Source of the DNA: Streptomyces sp. NBC_01275
GTDB taxonomy: Bacteria; Actinomycetota; Actinomycetes; Streptomycetales; Streptomycetaceae
Direction: 5' to 3'
Length of the DNA stretch: 64,000 bases
Assembly: GCF_026340655.1 (NCBI RefSeq)
Contig: NZ_JAPEOZ010000001.1
Span: forward strand, 6,200,001 to 6,264,000
Position 1 is the stretch's first letter, and each line of letters starts with the position of its first letter. A program made the position numbers and the translations under genes. Positions 16,537 through 24,671 of this stretch are shown piece by piece. A model generated the notes under the pieces. That model had not been told where the DNA came from and made no database searches. It worked only from the letters and a program-made list of their open reading frames with translations.

Positions 16537-17592
16537 GTGACTGTCACCGGACCGCGCAACGCCCCCGACGTCGCTTCCGGCGTCCCGGACGTCGTCGCGC
16601 TCGGCGAGTCCCTGGTCACCTTCGTGCCCAACCGGCCGGGCCGCCTCGCCGACGTGCCCTCCTTCGACCGGGCCATCGGCGGCGCGGAGTCCAACGTGGC
16701 CTGCGTCCTCGCGGCGGCCGGACACACCGTGCGCTGGGTCAGCCGGGTCGGCGCGGACGGCTTCGGCGACCACCTCCTCGACGCCATCGGCTCCTACGGC
16801 GTCGACGTCACGTCCGTACGACGCGATCCCGCCCGCCCGACCGGCGTCTACTTCCGCACCGCCGGGGACCGGGCCACCGACGCCCACGAGGTGGCGTACT
16901 ACCGGGCCGGGTCCGCGGCCTCCGCGATGACCGTGGGGAACACCGACCTCGACGCGGTGCGCGCGGGCCGCGTCCTGCATCTGACCGGGATCACCGCGGC
17001 CCTCTCCGGCGACTGCCTGGACCTGCTGCGCGAGCTCATGGCCCCCCGCCCCGGCCGGCCGCTCGTCTCCTTCGACGTCAACCACCGGCCCCGGCTCTGG
17101 CAGGAGGGCGCCGGCCCCCGGGCGCTGCTGGAGCTCGCGCGCGGCGCCGACCTCGTCTTCGTCGGCGAGGACGAGGCGGAGGAGGTGTGGGGCCTGAAGG
17201 GCGTCGACGCCGTCCGGGCCGCGTTCCCCGACCCCCGGACGCTCGTCGTCAAACAGGGCGCCCGCGGCGCGACCGTCTTCGACGACGACGGCGTCCACCA
17301 GGTCCCCGCCCCGCACGTCGACGTCGTCGCGGCCGTCGGCGCCGGCGACGCCTTCGCCGCCGGCTTCCTCTCCGCCACCCTGCGCGGACTGCCCGCACGG
17401 CAGCGGCTGCGCCACGGCCACCTCGTCGCGGCCGCCGCCCTCACCGTCCCCGGCGACCTCGCCGCCCCCCTTTCCCGCGACCACGCCGACCGCCTGGCCG
17501 CCCTCGACGAGGAGGCGTGGGGGACACTTCGACTCGGCCCTGGCTGGATCCAGGCACTTGAGGGGGCCGACGAGGAGGTACGTACGCCATGA
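16537..17592 (+). CDS. PfkB-family sugar kinase (2-keto-3-deoxygluconate kinase-like)
   Basis: A 351-residue ribokinase-fold kinase. The N-terminal glycine pair AIGGAESNVA and the C-terminal anion-hole signature VGAGDAFAAGF with the catalytic Asp are clear. The opening VVALGESLVTFVP and the overall length are closest to 2-dehydro-3-deoxygluconokinases. The true substrate is uncertain, because the neighbours concern D-amino acids. GTG at 16537 is preceded by GGGAGC about 11 nt away. The stop overlaps the IclR start (ATGA), so both are translationally coupled and probably controlled together by the upstream palindrome. Confidence 0.85.
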   Translation: MTVTGPRNAPDVASGVPDVVALGESLVTFVPNRPGRLADVPSFDRAIGGAESNVACVLAAAGHTVRWVSRVGADGFGDHLLDAIGSYGVDVTSVRRDPARPTGVYFRTAGDRATDAHEVAYYRAGSAASAMTVGNTDLDAVRAGRVLHLTGITAALSGDCLDLLRELMAPRPGRPLVSFDVNHRPRLWQEGAGPRALLELARGADLVFVGEDEAEEVWGLKGVDAVRAAFPDPRTLVVKQGARGATVFDDDGVHQVPAPHVDVVAAVGAGDAFAAGFLSATLRGLPARQRLRHGHLVAAAALTVPGDLAAPLSRDHADRLAALDEEAWGTLRLGPGWIQALEGADEEVRTP

Positions 17593-18344
17593 GTCAGACC
17601 GTCGACCGCGCCCTGAGCATCCTGCCGCTGCTCGCCGAGGGCCCCGCCGATCTCGGACAGGTCGCCGACCGCCTCGGCGTGCACAAGTCGACGGCCCTGC
17701 GGCTGCTGCGCACGCTCCACGAGCACGGGCTCGTCTACCGCCAGTCCGACCAGCGCTACCGCCTCGGCGCCCGCCTCTTCGCCCTCGCCCAGGAGGCGAT
17801 GGAGAACCTCGACATCCGCGAGATCGCCCACCCCCACCTCGTACGCCTCAACGAGCGCTGCGGACACACCGTCCACCTCGCCGTGCACGAGGAGGGCGAG
17901 GTCCTCTACATCGACAAGGTGGAGAGCCGTTACCCGGTGCGGATGTACTCCCGGATCGGCAAGCCCGTCGCCATCACCGTCGCCGCCGTCGCCAAGCTGC
18001 TCCTCGCCGATCTGCCCGAGAGCGAGCGCAGGGCGGTCGCCGAGAAGCTCGACTACCCCCTCTACACGTCCCGTTCCACCCCCAACGCTCCCGCCTTCCT
18101 GCGGGAGTTGGAGAAGGTGCGCGAACAGGGCTGGGCCACCGACCTCGGCGGCCACGAGGAGTCCATCAACTGCGTCGCCGCCCCCGTCCGCGGCGCGTCC
18201 GGCCGGGTGGTCGCCGCGATGTCGGTCTCCGCGCCGAACGTCGTCGTCACCGCCGACGAACTCCTCACCCTGCTCCCGCTGGTGCGCCGCACGGCGGACG
18301 CGATCAGCGGCGAGTACTCCGGCAGGACCCCAGCGCCTCAGTGA
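17589..18344 (+). CDS. IclR-family transcriptional regulator
   Basis: A 251-residue regulator with an N-terminal winged helix-turn-helix (about residues 4-60, containing LGVHKSTALRLLRTL) and a C-terminal IclR effector domain (about 75-245, with the KVESRYPVRMYSRIGKP and CVAAPVRGASG stretches). It overlaps the kinase by 4 nt and is 26 nt from the RidA gene. By position it should control both divergent operons through the palindrome at 16431-16447. The inducer may be a D-amino acid derivative or sugar acid. Confidence 0.92.
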   Translation: MSQTVDRALSILPLLAEGPADLGQVADRLGVHKSTALRLLRTLHEHGLVYRQSDQRYRLGARLFALAQEAMENLDIREIAHPHLVRLNERCGHTVHLAVHEEGEVLYIDKVESRYPVRMYSRIGKPVAITVAAVAKLLLADLPESERRAVAEKLDYPLYTSRSTPNAPAFLRELEKVREQGWATDLGGHEESINCVAAPVRGASGRVVAAMSVSAPNVVVTADELLTLLPLVRRTADAISGEYSGRTPAPQ

Positions 18345-18370
18345 AAGCCCCTCCGTATGAAGGACCTCGT

Positions 18371-18781
18371 ATGACGGACAAGATCGCCCTCACCCCGAAG
18401 ACCCACACCACCCCGCCCGCGAAGTTCTCGCACGGCGTGAGGAAGGGCAACATCCTCCAGGTCGCCGGCCAGGTCGGCTTCCTCCCCGCCGAGGAGGGCA
18501 AGCCCCCCACGCCCGCCGGCCCCACCCTGCGCGAACAGACCCTCCAGACCCTCGCCAACGTCCAGGCCATCCTGGAGGAGGGCGGCGCGAGCTGGGACGA
18601 CGCGATGATGATCCGCGTCTATCTGACGGACGTGGACCACTTCGCCGAGATGAACGCGCTCTACAACGCGTACTTCGAGGAGCAGGGCCTCACTGCACCG
18701 CCCGCGGCCCGCACGACGGTCTACGTCGGCCTGCCCGCCGGCCTCCTCATCGAGATCGACGCCCTCGCCGTCCTGAGCTGA
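18371..18781 (+). CDS. RidA (YjgF/UK114) family enamine/imine deaminase
   Basis: A 136-residue protein of the RidA family, which hydrolyses reactive 2-aminoacrylate and related imines made by PLP-dependent dehydratases. The conserved arginine lies in PAARTTVYVGLP, followed by the trimer-interface block LIEIDALAVL. ATG at 18371 is preceded by AAGGAC. Cotranscribed after IclR, it fits as the clean-up enzyme for the divergent D-amino acid deaminase. Confidence 0.92.
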   Translation: MTDKIALTPKTHTTPPAKFSHGVRKGNILQVAGQVGFLPAEEGKPPTPAGPTLREQTLQTLANVQAILEEGGASWDDAMMIRVYLTDVDHFAEMNALYNAYFEEQGLTAPPAARTTVYVGLPAGLLIEIDALAVLS

Positions 18782-19029
18782 CCCTCAGCCGACCGCCCCT
18801 GCGCACCGGCGGCCCGCTTCTGCAGCGGTGACGGTGGCGATCGTGACGACGGCCGGCATCGTGGCGCCCCTGCTCGCCGAGGGCGACCACGGACAAGGAC
18901 CGTGCCGGAGACGGTGCTGTCGGTCGCGGGCTTCGCGACGGCGGCCGTGTTGAGCGTCTTCGTGTAGGTGCGTCCCGGACCGGGTGCGGGCCGCGTGTAG
19001 GCGTCTCATAACGAAGTTGGGGGCTGACT

Positions 19030-19764
19030 GTGTCCGGCACAGGATCGTCGACCATACTTCCCGCTGTGGAGCAGCGCATAGGTTCAGGCAGCCAGCCCCT
19101 GGAGGGCGCCGGATTCGACCCGGCATTCATCCCCGGGCTCACGTCGCCCGTGACCGCGAAGCCGGAGGACGCGAAGCCGGCCGAGGACGAGGCGGAGGTC
19201 GCCGAGTCCGCGGAAACGGACGCGGCGGCCGAGGAGACTCCCGCCGAGGAGAAGTCCGTAGAGGCGTCCGAGGAGAAGTCGGGGGAGGCGTCCGAAGAGT
19301 CGGACGAGTCCTCCGACGGTTCCGAGGGCCCCGTCTTCGAGGCCTCTGACCGCCGTGCGCGGATCACCGCCGACGCCAAGGGCGTCCGGCTCCGCCTCGA
19401 CGAGGAGGCGTGCGAGTTCCGCTGGGACGAGATCGGCGCGATCGAGACGGAGGCGCCGCGCTTCGGCAAGCGGTTCACCATCACGGTGCACACCCCTGAC
19501 CGCCGCTGGTACCCGATCGAGATCGAGGCGACGGCCAGGGCCCGCTTCAAGGAGTGGGAAGAGCAGCTGGACGCGGTCCTCGACGCCTACTTCGAGGAAG
19601 AGGAACCCGAAGCGGGCGCCGAGGACGAGGTCGTCGTGGCGGACGAGCCCACCGACGACAGCTCAGCCGCGGACGAGTCGACCGAGGACAAGCCGGCGGA
19701 GGCCAAGTCGGCGGAGGACAAGCTCCTCAAGGACAAGCCCGTCAAGGATAAGTCCGCCGACTAG
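19030..19764 (+). CDS. Acidic cytoplasmic protein with PH-like central domain
   Basis: A 244-residue protein of unknown function. Residues 1-100 and 195-244 are very rich in Glu/Asp/Lys/Ser and surely disordered, with repeated EDK-type stretches. Residues about 105-195 form a compact beta-rich unit with FRWDEIGAIE, FTITVHTPDRRWYPIEI and a closing helix FKEWEEQLDAVLDAYF. The same order of elements occurs in the 116-residue protein at 24261-24611, so the two share a small PH-like domain. GTG at 19030 is the upstream choice; GTG at 19066 is also possible. It ends 20 nt before the convergent carboxypeptidase gene. Confidence 0.75.
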   Translation: MSGTGSSTILPAVEQRIGSGSQPLEGAGFDPAFIPGLTSPVTAKPEDAKPAEDEAEVAESAETDAAAEETPAEEKSVEASEEKSGEASEESDESSDGSEGPVFEASDRRARITADAKGVRLRLDEEACEFRWDEIGAIETEAPRFGKRFTITVHTPDRRWYPIEIEATARARFKEWEEQLDAVLDAYFEEEEPEAGAEDEVVVADEPTDDSSAADESTEDKPAEAKSAEDKLLKDKPVKDKSAD

Positions 19765-19784
19765 CCGACTAGCCGACCCGCCGA

Positions 19785-21140
19785 CTAGCTGCAGTACTGC
19801 GTCTGCTTCCCGATCGACCGGTACATACAGTCCGCGTTCTCGAGGAGTTGCAGCACCGCGTCCCGGTTACGGGACGTCTCCCGCTCGATGACCTCGTCGG
19901 GCGGGTAGAAGCCGCCGCCCGAGCTGGACGACGGGTACATCTCGAAGGTGTACGAGAAGATCTTCTGCGTGCCCCAGAGATAGTCGTCGATCGACCCGTC
20001 CGTGATGTACAGGTCGCTCGACTGCTCAGGGGTGTACCCGTTGCTCGCGGCCATCTTCTGCCCGACCGCCTTGAACGCGGCGTTGTCGTCCGCGGTCATC
20101 CCCGTCGCCGTGTCTGCGGTGGTGTAGCCGAAGGGCCACAGCACGAGCTGGCTGTAGGTGTGGAAGTCGATCCCGGCGGTGATCTGCTGCTTCCCGCCGA
20201 CGATCCGGCTGCGCACGAAGTCCGCGACCACCTTCACCTCGGGCGCCGACTCGGCGGAGGCGCCCCGGTAGGTCTCGGAGGACGTGGAGCCCGAAGACCC
20301 GCCACAGCAGCCGAACCTGTAGTTCCAGTTCCGGTTGAGGTCCGTACCGACGTACGAGGAACCGGAGTTGGGCTGGCGGTTCTTGCGCCACGAGCGGTAG
20401 GAGCCGGTGGCGATGTCGTACTCGCCGCCGTCCGGGTTGAGGTCGGGGACGATCCAGATCTCGCGTCCGTTGACCATGTTGGTGACGCGGGAGTCGGAGC
20501 CGTAGCCGGCGCCCAGCTCGCGGATCAGATACAGCGCCATCTCCACGGTGAGGTGCTCGCGGGCGTGCTGATGGTGGGTGAACAGCACCTCCGGCTCGGC
20601 CTCGTCGGTGGCGACGTTGTCGCTGATCTTGATGGCGACGATGTCCCGGCCCTCGTAGGACTTGCCGATGACCCGCTTGCTCATGATGCTCGGGTAGGCG
20701 GCGATCCGCTGGTTGATCTCCGCCGTCGCCTCGGCGTAGTTGTGGTAGGTCGAGTCGGCGGAGGGGAAGTCGAAGAGCCGCACCTCGTCCTCGGCGGTGC
20801 GGTCCGGCGCCGAACCCAGCAGGGACACGTCGTACCCCTGCGCCCGCAGCTTCTTGACCTGGTCCGCCCGGCCGGAGACGACGACGGTCTCCTCGTCGGC
20901 CTCGTCGACGCTCACCCCGGACGCGGCGATCGCGGTGCGGGTGACGGGGGTGCTGTGGTCGACGTGGATCTCGTACTGGCGGATGTCGTCGGGGGAGGGG
21001 GCCGCCTTCGGGGCGCTGCCCGCCGCCGCGTCGGTGACCGACGCCGAGATCGGCGCGGCGAGGGCGAGGGCCAGTACGGCGGCGAGCGTGGCGGTCCGTC
21101 TGCCGCTGCGGGCGCCTGAGCCGCGGATACGAAGTCGCAT
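19785..21140 (-). CDS. Secreted M14 zinc carboxypeptidase
   Basis: A 451-residue exported metallopeptidase that removes C-terminal residues from peptides. Residues 1-40 form a signal peptide with an Arg-rich n-region, followed by a propeptide-like segment to about 125. The zinc site is complete: HAREH (His-x2-Glu) and the second His in [10 protein letters not shown]. The catalytic glutamate lies in [10 protein letters not shown], and the substrate-binding NRNWNYRFG is present. ATG at 21140 follows AAGGAG by 6 nt. The C-terminus holds an extra disulphide-type pair (DCMYRS...YCS). Its promoter lies before an unusual decamer-repeat region shared with the divergent isochorismatase-like gene. Confidence 0.93.
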   Translation of the reverse strand: MRLRIRGSGARSGRRTATLAAVLALALAAPISASVTDAAAGSAPKAAPSPDDIRQYEIHVDHSTPVTRTAIAASGVSVDEADEETVVVSGRADQVKKLRAQGYDVSLLGSAPDRTAEDEVRLFDFPSADSTYHNYAEATAEINQRIAAYPSIMSKRVIGKSYEGRDIVAIKISDNVATDEAEPEVLFTHHQHAREHLTVEMALYLIRELGAGYGSDSRVTNMVNGREIWIVPDLNPDGGEYDIATGSYRSWRKNRQPNSGSSYVGTDLNRNWNYRFGCCGGSSGSTSSETYRGASAESAPEVKVVADFVRSRIVGGKQQITAGIDFHTYSQLVLWPFGYTTADTATGMTADDNAAFKAVGQKMAASNGYTPEQSSDLYITDGSIDDYLWGTQKIFSYTFEMYPSSSSGGGFYPPDEVIERETSRNRDAVLQLLENADCMYRSIGKQTQYCS

Positions 21141-21340
21141 GAAGTCTCCTTGTGGGGAGGGGAGTGGGGGGCGGTTCTTCCTTGCGACGTGCTGTGCGCT
21201 TGCTGTGTGCGGCGTGCGTGCGGTGCCGCTCATCGTCGGCTTGTGGCATGAGCAGGTCAAGGGACAACAAAGAGCCGCTGGCCGGAATCATGCGGAATTC
21301 GGCCACGCGGTGCACGCGCGACACGTGAGCGCATCGGGTG

Positions 21341-21430
21341 GAGATCGCGGGAGTTCGCGGGAGTTCGCGGGAGTTCGCGGGGTGTCGCGGGAGTTCGCGG
21401 GGGATCTCGGGGGGTCTCGGGAGTTCGCGC
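21341..21430. repeat. Nine tandem 10-bp repeats, consensus GAGTTCGCGG
   Basis: Nine consecutive decamers fill exactly 90 bp; five copies are identical or differ only in the last base, and the others differ at one to four positions. The period equals about one DNA helical turn, so all copies present the same face. It lies about 200 bp upstream of the M14 gene and about 50 bp upstream of the promoter at 21478. Confidence 0.9.
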
Positions 21431-21477
21431 GCGCCCTCATGTCGAACGGGGTAGCCCTGCAGGGCGACGCTCGAAGG

Positions 21478-21525
21478 TTGAGTTTCGCAAGTAACTCTCC
21501 TAGGCTGCTGTTCTCCCTAGGAGAG
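21478..21525 (+). promoter_or_regulatory. Promoter overlapped by a perfect 10-bp inverted repeat
   Basis: TTGAGT (21478-21483) and TAGGCT (21501-21506) are separated by 17 bp, a good housekeeping promoter. A perfect inverted repeat CTCTCCTAGG / CCTAGGAGAG (21495-21504 and 21516-21525, 11-bp spacer) covers the -10 box, the predicted start point and the Shine-Dalgarno GGAGAG. It is a probable operator. Confidence 0.6.
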
Positions 21526-21538
21526 GTGCTGTGCTGCC

Positions 21539-22129
21539 GTGGCTGTGACCGTGCTGGACGACAAGACCGCGCTCGTGCTGATCGACCTTCAGGCGGGCAC
21601 CCTCGCCGCACCCACCAAGCCGTACGCGGCCGTCGACGTCGTGGCCCGCGCGGCCGCACTCGCCGACGGGTTCCGCGCCGTCGGCGCCCCCGTCGTCCTC
21701 GTCCGCATGGCCACCTCGCCCGACGGCGCCGACGCGGTGCCCGGCCGCAGCGAGGCGGCACGGCTGGCCGGCGGCCGCTCCCGCCCCTACGACCTGGGAC
21801 CCGTCGCAGAGCCGCTCGCCGGCCATGACGGGGACATCCTGGTCACCAAGCGGAACTGGGGCGCCTTCCACGGCACCGACCTCGACATCCAGCTGCGCCG
21901 CCGGGGCGTCACCCAGATCGTGCTGGGCGGCATCGCGACCAGCCTCGGCGTCGAGTCGACCGCCCGCGCCGCCCACGAGCACGGCTATCACGTCACGTTC
22001 GCCGTCGACGCGATGACCGACATCGACAAGGAAGCGCACCGGCACAGCGTGTCGTACCTGTTCCCGCTGATCGGCGAGCCGGGCACGACGGACGAGATCC
22101 TGGCGCTGCTGGCGGGCGCCCGCGCCTGA
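21539..22129 (+). CDS. Isochorismatase-fold hydrolase without the nucleophilic cysteine
   Basis: A 196-residue alpha/beta protein of the cysteine-hydrolase (isochorismatase) superfamily. The conserved Asp is in LVLIDLQAG and the Lys in LVTKRNWGAFHGTDL. In the third catalytic block, usually TNVCVESTAR, this protein reads TSLGVESTAR, so the nucleophilic Cys is a Gly. True isochorismatases (EntB/PhzD type) also lack that Cys and hydrolyse a vinyl ether, whereas nicotinamidase-type members need it. No siderophore or phenazine genes are nearby, so the substrate is open. GTG at 21539 lies 12 nt after GGAGAGG. Confidence 0.8.
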   Translation: MAVTVLDDKTALVLIDLQAGTLAAPTKPYAAVDVVARAAALADGFRAVGAPVVLVRMATSPDGADAVPGRSEAARLAGGRSRPYDLGPVAEPLAGHDGDILVTKRNWGAFHGTDLDIQLRRRGVTQIVLGGIATSLGVESTARAAHEHGYHVTFAVDAMTDIDKEAHRHSVSYLFPLIGEPGTTDEILALLAGARA

Positions 22130-22212
22130 GCCTGTTGCTGGTCCCGTTCCCGTTCCCGTTCCCGTTGCTGTTCCCGCGCCCGAGGGCCAGTCCACCCCGT
22201 GGTCCCCGGCCC

Positions 22213-23499
22213 TCAGTCCTCGCTGCTCTGCCAGCGCGGGCTGATCGCGATCGCCCGCAGCTGGTCCATGGTGAGGGCGGGCTTCGCGCGGGTCGCGGCC
22301 TGCTCCTGGTCACCGGAGTTGAAGGCGCTGACGACGACCCGGGTGCCGTCCGTGCGCAGGGTGTCGACGGTCCACATCACGACCCCGGCCCCGCCCTTCT
22401 CGCCCGGCGCCTGACGCGTCGCGACGCGTGTGCCGTCGGCGAGGGTTTCGGCGTCGGCGCCGAAGAGCTCGTCGGCGACGTCGGACATGTTGCGCTGCAC
22501 GTTGACCTGGACCAGGCTCTCGCCCTTGCCGTCGTCGACGACGAAGTAGCCGAACTCGGTCTCGTCGCTGCCGTGAGAGACCCGGTCCAGGCCCTTGGGC
22601 AGCAGGAGGCTGAGCTTGCGCAGGATGATTGTGCCGGTCATGGGCGCGGGACCGGTGGAGGAGGTGGTCGGGGCGGCCGGCTCTTCGATCCCGGGAATGG
22701 CGTCGGCGATGCGACGCCACTCCCCGGCCGTGGCCAGCGTCTTCAACTGCGCAGTCGTCAGCGGGGGTTCGGGACGGGTGACGGGCTTGCCCTTCTCCGC
22801 CGGGGAGTTCCATTCGGCGACGCTCACGTGATACCCGTCGGGCGTGACCAGGTCCGCGCCCCAGGCCTTGGTGGCGACGCGGCGGTCGGGATACTCGTAC
22901 CCCTGGTAGAGCGTGACGGCGGACCCGTCGGCCAGCGTCTCGGTCACGCAGGTCTCGTCGCTCGTCGTCGCGCTGTCCGGACACGGCATCACCTCGCGGG
23001 CCGGATCGACACCGCCCTTGCCGCCCGGATCACTGCTCGCCGGAATCCGGTCCAGGCCCACGGAGATCGCCGCCGCGCCCTCGCCGTCGTCGAAGACGAC
23101 CAAAGCGAGCGGCGGCAGCTTCTCGCCCGTCCCGCGCCCCTGCACAGAGCTGAACCTCCCCTTGGGGAGCAGCTTTTCGAGCGTCCGGATCACCTCCTCG
23201 GCGGAGAAGGCGGCGGACGTGGAGGCGGAGGCCGACGGCTTGGCGGTGCCGTTCGCGACGGAGGAGGGCCGGGGGGCGGACGAGCCCCAGGGCCCGAGCA
23301 GCGCCCCGCCCACCCCCACGAGGGCGAGGCCTGCCGCACTCCCCACCACGGCGGTGCGACGCCGAAGCCGCAGCCGCCGCCCACGTGCCGCGCCGCCGGC
23401 GACGAGCTCGGCGCGGGGGGAGTCGAAGGCTCCGCCCACCTGGTGCAGGGCGGCGGAGAGGCGGTCCTCGAAGGGATCGCCGTGCTGACCGACGGGCAT
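22213..23499 (-). CDS. Membrane-anchored protein with duplicated extracytoplasmic domain, partner of ECF sigma factor
   Basis: A 428-residue protein with a cytoplasmic N-terminus (1-47, basic RGRRLRLRRR before the membrane), one transmembrane helix (about 48-70) and a long exterior part. After a Ser/Ala/Thr linker the exterior consists of two related units of about 150 residues: each begins with a LEKLLPKG/LSLLLPKG block, has FDDGEGAA/VDDGKGES, then ETLADGSAV/ETLADGTRV, and ends with LTTAQLKTLA/LTMDQLRAIA. It is encoded 98 nt after the sigma gene on the same strand, so it is likely the sigma regulator or sensor. No zinc anti-sigma motif is visible. The start ATG at 23499 has only a weak Shine-Dalgarno sequence. 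Confidence 0.75.
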   Translation of the reverse strand: MPVGQHGDPFEDRLSAALHQVGGAFDSPRAELVAGGAARGRRLRLRRRTAVVGSAAGLALVGVGGALLGPWGSSAPRPSSVANGTAKPSASASTSAAFSAEEVIRTLEKLLPKGRFSSVQGRGTGEKLPPLALVVFDDGEGAAAISVGLDRIPASSDPGGKGGVDPAREVMPCPDSATTSDETCVTETLADGSAVTLYQGYEYPDRRVATKAWGADLVTPDGYHVSVAEWNSPAEKGKPVTRPEPPLTTAQLKTLATAGEWRRIADAIPGIEEPAAPTTSSTGPAPMTGTIILRKLSLLLPKGLDRVSHGSDETEFGYFVVDDGKGESLVQVNVQRNMSDVADELFGADAETLADGTRVATRQAPGEKGGAGVVMWTVDTLRTDGTRVVVSAFNSGDQEQAATRAKPALTMDQLRAIAISPRWQSSED

Positions 23500-23597
23500 G
23501 GTGAACCACCGTTTCCGTGAGGTTGGTTGGATGAGGTCGAGGCGTCGAGGCCGTTGAAGCGATGCCGAGGCGATGAGGCGCAGGGAAGACGAACGGT

Positions 23598-24107
23598 TCA
23601 GGGGCGGGCGTACTCGTCGATGTCCTCGCCCAGCAGCTCCCGCAGCCGCCCGAGGGCCCGCGAGCACCGCGTCCGGACGGCCGCCGAGCTGGCGTTCACC
23701 GCGCCGGCGGTCTCCTCGATCGAACGGTCCTCCCAGTACCGCAGGACCACCACCGCCCGGTCCTTGGCGGGCAGCCGCCTGAGTGCCTGCAACAGCGTGA
23801 GCCGCAACGGCGTGTCGGTGCCGGCGCCGTCGGGAACGTCGGGAAACGCGTCCACGGCCCGCTCCCGGCTGCTGCGCCGCCGCTGATGGGCGAGGAAGGT
23901 CCGGGTCAGCACGGTCTGTGCGTACCCGGCCGGGTTGTCCACCCGGGAGACCCGTCCCCAGCGGACGTACAGCCTGCCGAGGGTCTCCTGGACCAGATCC
24001 TCGGCGAGATGCGTGTCCCCGGCGGTGAGCAGACACGCCGACCGGTAGAGATGCCCGGCGCGCGCCGCCGCGAACTCGGCGTACTCGTCCGCACGGACCT
24101 GTCTCAT
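23598..24107 (-). CDS. SigE-family ECF RNA polymerase sigma factor
   Basis: A 169-residue sigma factor. Region 2 covers about residues 10-75 (with the core-binding AEDLVQETLGRLYVRW), and region 4 about 105-160 (LPAKDRAVVVLRYWEDRSIEETAGAVNAS with its helix-turn-helix). It lacks a long 3.1 region, as ECFs do. ATG at 24107 follows GGGGGA. The next gene on the strand encodes a one-helix membrane protein, the usual arrangement for a surface-signalled ECF pair. A related pair lies at 61.2-62.2 kb. Confidence 0.93.
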   Translation of the reverse strand: MRQVRADEYAEFAAARAGHLYRSACLLTAGDTHLAEDLVQETLGRLYVRWGRVSRVDNPAGYAQTVLTRTFLAHQRRRSSRERAVDAFPDVPDGAGTDTPLRLTLLQALRRLPAKDRAVVVLRYWEDRSIEETAGAVNASSAAVRTRCSRALGRLRELLGEDIDEYARP

Positions 24108-24248
24108 GCGTGTTCCCCCTATGCAGACTGCCTTCATCTCACTGATGCGGTGGGGCGCGGAAAATGTTTCAGGGGAGACGGAAGGAATCTTCGGCGGGGG
24201 TCGCCGGGGAACCGGGGGAGCCATGGAAAGGACCTGTCTACGCCGGGG

Positions 24249-24263
24249 TAGGTTCCCGGTGTG
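24249..24263 (+). promoter_or_regulatory. Leaderless -10 box of the PH-like gene
   Basis: TAGGTT (24249-24254) ends 6 nt before the GTG at 24261, and no Shine-Dalgarno sequence is present, which fits a leaderless transcript. Confidence 0.4.
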
Positions 24264-24611
24264 ACAGACCAGCCGCCTCCTCCTCCCACCCCACCGGGCT
24301 TCGGCCCACCCCCACCCCCGGCCCCGGTCCCCGGCCCGGAGTTCCTGGCAGTCGACAAGCACAACGCGGTCGTCGTCGACGTCTCGGGCGTGGCCTTCGA
24401 GATGTACGACATCACCGTCGACTTCCCCTGGCCGGAGATCCGCAGCGTCCACTACAAGGCGAGCCCCAACGGCAAGGCCCTCATGATCGCCGTCGTCCAC
24501 CTGGACGGCCGGGTCTACGAGTGCGTGCTGACGGCGAAGCCCCGCGAAAAGCTCCAGAGCTGGTTCGCCCAACTGGCGTGGGTGCTGGGCTACTACCGCC
24601 CGATGGGCTGA
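24261..24611 (+). CDS. Small PH-like domain protein with proline-rich N-terminus
   Basis: A 116-residue protein. Residues 1-28 are a proline-rich tail. Residues 30-115 form a PH-like domain: VVDVSGVAFEMYD, then PWPEIRSVHYKASPNGKALMI, and a C-terminal helix LQSWFAQLAWVLGYY. The element order matches the central part of the acidic protein at 19030-19764. Its function is unknown; it has no signal or membrane segment. It is divergent from the ECF sigma gene and so may belong to the same regulatory neighbourhood. Confidence 0.75.
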   Translation: MTDQPPPPPTPPGFGPPPPPAPVPGPEFLAVDKHNAVVVDVSGVAFEMYDITVDFPWPEIRSVHYKASPNGKALMIAVVHLDGRVYECVLTAKPREKLQSWFAQLAWVLGYYRPMG

Positions 24612-24620
24612 CCGCCCCCT

Positions 24621-24668
24621 TCCAAGAAGCAGATCGCGGCCCTCTTCGACGGCTGGAACAAGGCCCCG
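24621..24668 (+). pseudogene. Fragment of a SnoaL/SgcJ-like gene
   Basis: In one plus frame 16 codons read SKKQIAALFDGWNKA-P, which resembles the N-terminal helix of SgcJ/EcaC/SnoaL-type proteins. The similarity stops abruptly at about 24668, where the minus-strand fragment begins. This is probably a deletion remnant; the assignment is tentative. Confidence 0.3.
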
Positions 24669-24671
24669 ACT

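Noticed and set aside
18782..19029. Hydrophobic fragments VTVAIVTTAGIVAPLLAEG and TVLSVAGFATAAVLSVFV after RidA
   Set aside because: They resemble parts of a small membrane protein broken by a frameshift, but are too short and lack a start to call even a pseudogene with confidence.
22142..22175. TTCCCG hexamer run after the isochorismatase-like gene
   Set aside because: A short run of about four to five units with no associated structure; probably simple slippage.
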